64,000 bases of DNA from contig NZ_FPAY01000001.1 in NCBI RefSeq assembly GCF_900116495.1, positions 124,001-188,000 of the forward strand, written 5' to 3'. The DNA is from Arthrobacter sp. ov118. Lineage in GTDB: Bacteria; Actinomycetota; Actinomycetes; Actinomycetales; Micrococcaceae. The first letter of the stretch is position 1, and each line of letters opens with the position of its first letter. Positions 61,303 to 64,000 of this stretch are shown here, in pieces. A model generated the notes under the pieces. That model saw only the letters and a program-made list of their open reading frames with translations. It was not told where the DNA came from and did no database searches. Position numbers and translations under genes: made by a program.

Positions 61303-62430
61303 ATGAGCACCCCGCTGGAACAGGCAGTGCACACGGCACTGGCCACCGTGATCGACCCTGAACTCCGCCGGCCTATCACCGAACTCGGCATGGTGGAGTC
61401 CGTGGAGATTTCCGGCAGCGGCAGGGTGCGGATCGTGGTCCTGTTGACCATCGCAGGCTGCCCGTTGCGCGGCACCATCACCGCAGACACCGAGGCCGCG
61501 CTGTCCACCGTGCCGGGTGTCACCGGCGTCGAGGTTGACTTGAAGGTGATGACGCAGGCGCAGCGGGACGCCCTCAAGGAGATGCTGCGCGGCTCCGGCG
61601 GCCAGCGCGGCATCCCCTTCAATGCGCCCGGCTCGCTGACCAAGGTGTACGCCGTGGCCAGCGGCAAGGGCGGCGTGGGCAAGTCGTCGGTGACGGTCAA
61701 CCTGGCGTGCGCCTTGGCTGCCCAGGGGCTCCGTGTGGGGATCGTGGACGCGGATGTGTACGGGTTCTCCGTTCCGGGGCTGATGGGCATCAGCCAGGCG
61801 CCCACGCGGGTGGACGACATGATCCTGCCGCCGGTGGCCTACGGGGTCAAGGTCATCTCCATCGGCATGTTCGTCACCGGGAACCAGCCTGTGGCTTGGC
61901 GCGGCCCGATGCTGCACCGGGCGCTGGAGCAGTTCCTGACGGACGTCTACTTCGGCGACCTCGATGCCCTTTTCCTGGACCTCCCGCCGGGCACCGGCGA
62001 CATCGCGATTTCGGTCGCGCAGCTGCTGCCCAAGGCGCAGATCCTGGTCGTGACCACCCCGCAGGCGGCCGCGGCCGATGTTGCGGAGCGGGCCGGGGCC
62101 ATCGCCACCCAGACCGGGCAGACCCTGGCCGGCGTCGTGGAAAACATGTCCTACCTTGAACTACCCGACGGCGGCAGGATGGAACTGTTCGGCAGCGGCG
62201 GCGGCGCTGTGCTCGCCGAGCGCCTCTCGGCCACGGTGGGAGAGGACGTGCCGTTACTGGGCCAGATTCCGCTCGAAGTCCTGCTGCGTGAGGGCGGGGA
62301 CGCGGGCGTGCCCCTGGTGCTGGGTCGTCCGGAGACACCGGCGGCGGTGGCCCTGGCCGGGATCGCCGGAAAGCTGGCGGCGGTTCCCCGCGGGCTCAAG
62401 GGCAAGCACCTGGGCCTGCAGCCCCGCTGA
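61303..62430 (+). CDS. mrp: Mrp/NBP35-family ATP-binding Fe-S carrier
   Basis: A 375-residue P-loop protein. An N-terminal MIP18/DUF59 domain (about 1-90) precedes the ATPase with deviant Walker A SGKGGVGKSSVTVNL (about 120-134) and DLPPGTGDIAISVAQLLP. The CxxC that binds the bridging Fe-S cluster in E. coli ApbC is absent (LELPDGGRMELFGSGGG there), as recalled for other actinobacteria, so the carrier function is uncertain. It follows the DUF1003 gene by 11 bp and ends convergently with tatB. Confidence 0.92.
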   Translation: MSTPLEQAVHTALATVIDPELRRPITELGMVESVEISGSGRVRIVVLLTIAGCPLRGTITADTEAALSTVPGVTGVEVDLKVMTQAQRDALKEMLRGSGGQRGIPFNAPGSLTKVYAVASGKGGVGKSSVTVNLACALAAQGLRVGIVDADVYGFSVPGLMGISQAPTRVDDMILPPVAYGVKVISIGMFVTGNQPVAWRGPMLHRALEQFLTDVYFGDLDALFLDLPPGTGDIAISVAQLLPKAQILVVTTPQAAAADVAERAGAIATQTGQTLAGVVENMSYLELPDGGRMELFGSGGGAVLAERLSATVGEDVPLLGQIPLEVLLREGGDAGVPLVLGRPETPAAVALAGIAGKLAAVPRGLKGKHLGLQPR

Positions 62431-62432
62431 AC

Positions 62433-62843
62433 CTAGGTCGCCTCTGCGTCGAAGGGCGCAGGTTCACCCTCGGGCAGCCGCTCGACCGGGCGGGCCGGGC
62501 GGTGCTCCGCAACGGCCGTCGCCGCCGCAGCCGTTGACACCGCAGCCGTTGACACCGCGGCGGGTGCTCCCGTGCTGACCGGCTTGGTGTCGTCCTCCAG
62601 GAGGGCTTCCTTGATGATCCGGCGCGGATCGTACTGCCGGGGATCGTACTTCTTCCAGTCGACCTCATCGATATCGATGCCGACTTCTTCCTTGATCTGT
62701 TCCCGCGCCCCGGACGCCATGCGGCGCACTTCCTTGACGATATTCGCAAGTTTCTGGGTATATTCGGGCAACCTGCTGGGACCAATCACCAGAAGGCCGA
62801 TGATCAGCAGAAGTAAGAACTCCGGTCCATTGATTCCAAGCAC
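62433..62843 (-). CDS. tatB: Twin-arginine translocase subunit TatB
   Basis: A 136-residue TatA/B protein. One N-terminal membrane helix (GPEFLLLLIIGLLVIGPSRL, 6-25) with the conserved Glu8, FG-equivalent GP hinge and an amphipathic helix (LPEYTQKLANIVKEVRRMAS) fit TatB, which with TatC binds folded twin-arginine substrates. The tail is disordered with an AAVSTAAVST repeat. GTG start with TAATCT-N7 and no ribosome-binding site. Neighbourhood with a zinc anti-sigma factor supports TatB over TatA (recalled sigE-rseA-htrA-tatB order). Confidence 0.92.
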   Translation of the reverse strand: MLGINGPEFLLLLIIGLLVIGPSRLPEYTQKLANIVKEVRRMASGAREQIKEEVGIDIDEVDWKKYDPRQYDPRRIIKEALLEDDTKPVSTGAPAAVSTAAVSTAAAATAVAEHRPARPVERLPEGEPAPFDAEAT

Positions 62844-62850
62844 TTTAGGA

Positions 62851-62856
62851 AGATTA
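62851..62856 (-). promoter_or_regulatory. -10 box for leaderless tatB mRNA
   Basis: Minus-strand TAATCT is followed by exactly 7 nt and the tatB GTG; this is among the clearest leaderless promoters in the window. Confidence 0.6.
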
Positions 62857-62924
62857 CCCTCTCGTTCGGGCTGGCGACGACTTCGCGAAGCCCTGGTGCC
62901 GAGGCTGTCGGGTCCGTCCGCGCC

Positions 62925-64000
62925 TCACGGGGCCAGGCGCGCCAGGATGCGGCTCAGCCCGCGCTCCATCCGTTCCGCGATCCCGTCGCGGGACACCGAT
63001 ACCGGGGCCGCACCCGAGGTGCCGTCGCCGGCCCGCGCAAGGGCGGTTACGGCGTCGCCAGCCTGTTCGGCCGGCTGGTCCGTGACATACGTAAAGGTGG
63101 CTCCCGCGGTCTGGTAAATGGCCCGGAAGGGCGGTCCGGGGTTGACCCAGAGCGCGCCGTCCCGGGCGGCCGGGACGGCCGTCGACGCGCCGGCCCGGCC
63201 GGGAGTGAAGCCATCCGCCACGGCGGTGTGGCCGGTAAGGACGTTGGTCGGCGAAGTGTCTGCCGCCCGCCCCGGAACCGCGCCCGGCGCCAACGGCGTG
63301 CGGGGGACGTGCTGACCGGACGCGTGCTGGTCGGGTGCATGCTGTTCGAGGACCGTGGCGAAATTCCGGCCGTCTGTGAGGCGCAGCTCCAAAACCTCGT
63401 CCCCGGACAGGGCACCTGCGCGGGCCCAGACCAGATGGAAGCCGAGCTCCCGCAGTTCCGGACACGCCCATCCCTGCGAGCGGAACGCGGCAAGTTGACC
63501 GGCGCTGAGGGCCCCGGCCGGAATGGAGGCGGGCTCGCCGCCCAGGCCGAACCCGATCCGCGCCCCACTGCCCGCCTCCCCCGCGGCGCGGGGGACGCCG
63601 TCACCTGCCGCACCAAGCTGGTCCTCCGGGACGAGCGGCTCGGCGATCTCCGACCGCGAGAGGGCAGCGGCCTCTGTTGCGTCTGCCGGGACCCCGGCGT
63701 CGCTTCCCATGAGGTAGGCGGTACCAGCCATGAGGACAAGCGCCGCAACGGCACCGCCTGCCGCCAGAGCCGGCGGCAGCAAGCCGGCGCCGTGCTCCGG
63801 GTCCGCTGCTGGGGTGGCGAGCGGCGCTGTATCGGTCGGTTGTTGGTCGGGCCGCGGTGACCCGTGCCGTTCAGCGGCCAGCTGCTCGGTCCGCGCCAGG
63901 AGCCGTGCCGTCAGGTCGTCGCTGGCCTCGGGCACGGCGGCGCTGTGGAGCCTCTCGAGATACTGCCGCTCCCGCTGTTGCCGGCCGCGGCACTCGGGAC
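62925..64000 (-). CDS. Zinc anti-sigma factor-like membrane protein, N-terminus cut by the window edge
   Basis: The frame stays open to the right edge, beyond the first internal GTG at 63935. The upstream residues read ECRGRQQRERQYLERLHSAA, the end of a zf-HC2 zinc module (C-terminal Cys of HxxxCxxC) typical of ECF anti-sigma factors. One membrane helix follows (ALAAGGAVAALVLMAGTAYLM), then an extracytoplasmic domain of about 250 residues, rich in Ala/Gly and with VNPGPPFRAIYQTAGATFTY. It would bind an ECF sigma factor in the cytoplasm. It precedes tatB on the same strand. Confidence 0.75.
   Translation of the reverse strand, partial: PECRGRQQRERQYLERLHSAAVPEASDDLTARLLARTEQLAAERHGSPRPDQQPTDTAPLATPAADPEHGAGLLPPALAAGGAVAALVLMAGTAYLMGSDAGVPADATEAAALSRSEIAEPLVPEDQLGAAGDGVPRAAGEAGSGARIGFGLGGEPASIPAGALSAGQLAAFRSQGWACPELRELGFHLVWARAGALSGDEVLELRLTDGRNFATVLEQHAPDQHASGQHVPRTPLAPGAVPGRAADTSPTNVLTGHTAVADGFTPGRAGASTAVPAARDGALWVNPGPPFRAIYQTAGATFTYVTDQPAEQAGDAVTALARAGDGTSGAAPVSVSRDGIAERMERGLSRILARLAP

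Overview
The window is high-GC DNA from an actinobacterium, most likely an Arthrobacter/Pseudarthrobacter-type member of the Micrococcaceae. The protein families point there (UvrD2 with an HRDC tail, AdnA/AdnB, MoeZ-like sulfurtransferase, DUF3107, UPF0182, coproheme decarboxylase), as do the frequent GTG starts and the many start codons that sit 6-7 nt behind a TANNNT box, the signature of leaderless transcription. No insertion sequence, prophage, integrase or CRISPR array is visible. This is core chromosome with dense operons and ATGA/GTGA stop-start overlaps.

Layout. 1-7.7 kb: electron transfer flavoprotein genes (etfB-etfA, cut at the edge), a membrane-anchored HtrA protease divergent from a TPM-domain protein and a PspA homologue (envelope stress), and a DNA photolyase. 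7.7-8.0 kb: two initiator tRNA-Met genes. 8.2-27.3 kb: UPF0182 membrane protein, PDZ/Lon-type S16 protease, DUF2342 protein, YgjP metalloprotease, UvrD2, NudC, an unusual phosphotransferase, AdnB, AdnA and an alkyltransferase-like protein. From memory this order resembles Rv3193c-Rv3204 of Mycobacterium tuberculosis and forms a DNA break and repair island. 27.5-31.1 kb: a DnaQ-like exonuclease and a polar amino acid ABC transporter.

31.1-44.1 kb: a nearly complete heme cluster. hemA is transcribed away from hemE-cgoX; a secreted Pro-rich protein follows, then chdC-cpfC-hemC-hemD-hemB, an LLM flavin oxidoreductase and hemL. CgoX, CpfC and ChdC together indicate the coproporphyrin-dependent route. 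44.2-46.9 kb: MoeZ-like activator, TetR regulator, DUF3107 and a small membrane protein, again resembling the Rv3206c-Rv3209 neighbourhood. 47-51 kb: a pterin dehydratase/VOC fusion and a thiamine cluster, thiO-thiS-thiG behind a TPP riboswitch with thiE divergent. 51-56.5 kb: an RNB ribonuclease, a DEAD-box helicase with a long leader holding a possible leader peptide, an orphan beta-class DNA methyltransferase and a PHP phosphoesterase. 56.5-64 kb: aminopeptidase P, a general-stress-type membrane protein, an MgtE-N/CBS protein, DUF1003, Mrp, TatB and the C-terminal part of a zinc anti-sigma factor that runs off the window.

No wholly new multi-gene system is evident. The most unusual signals are a start-codon-bearing 18-bp repeat at the 5' end of hemD, a tandem operator-like repeat between hemE and hemA, a five-unit 18-bp repeat in front of the TetR gene, two long intergenic palindromes, a phosphotransferase in the repair island that lacks a metal-binding aspartate, the uORF before the DEAD-box gene, and the orphan methyltransferase. 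All comparisons to other genomes are from memory and unverified.
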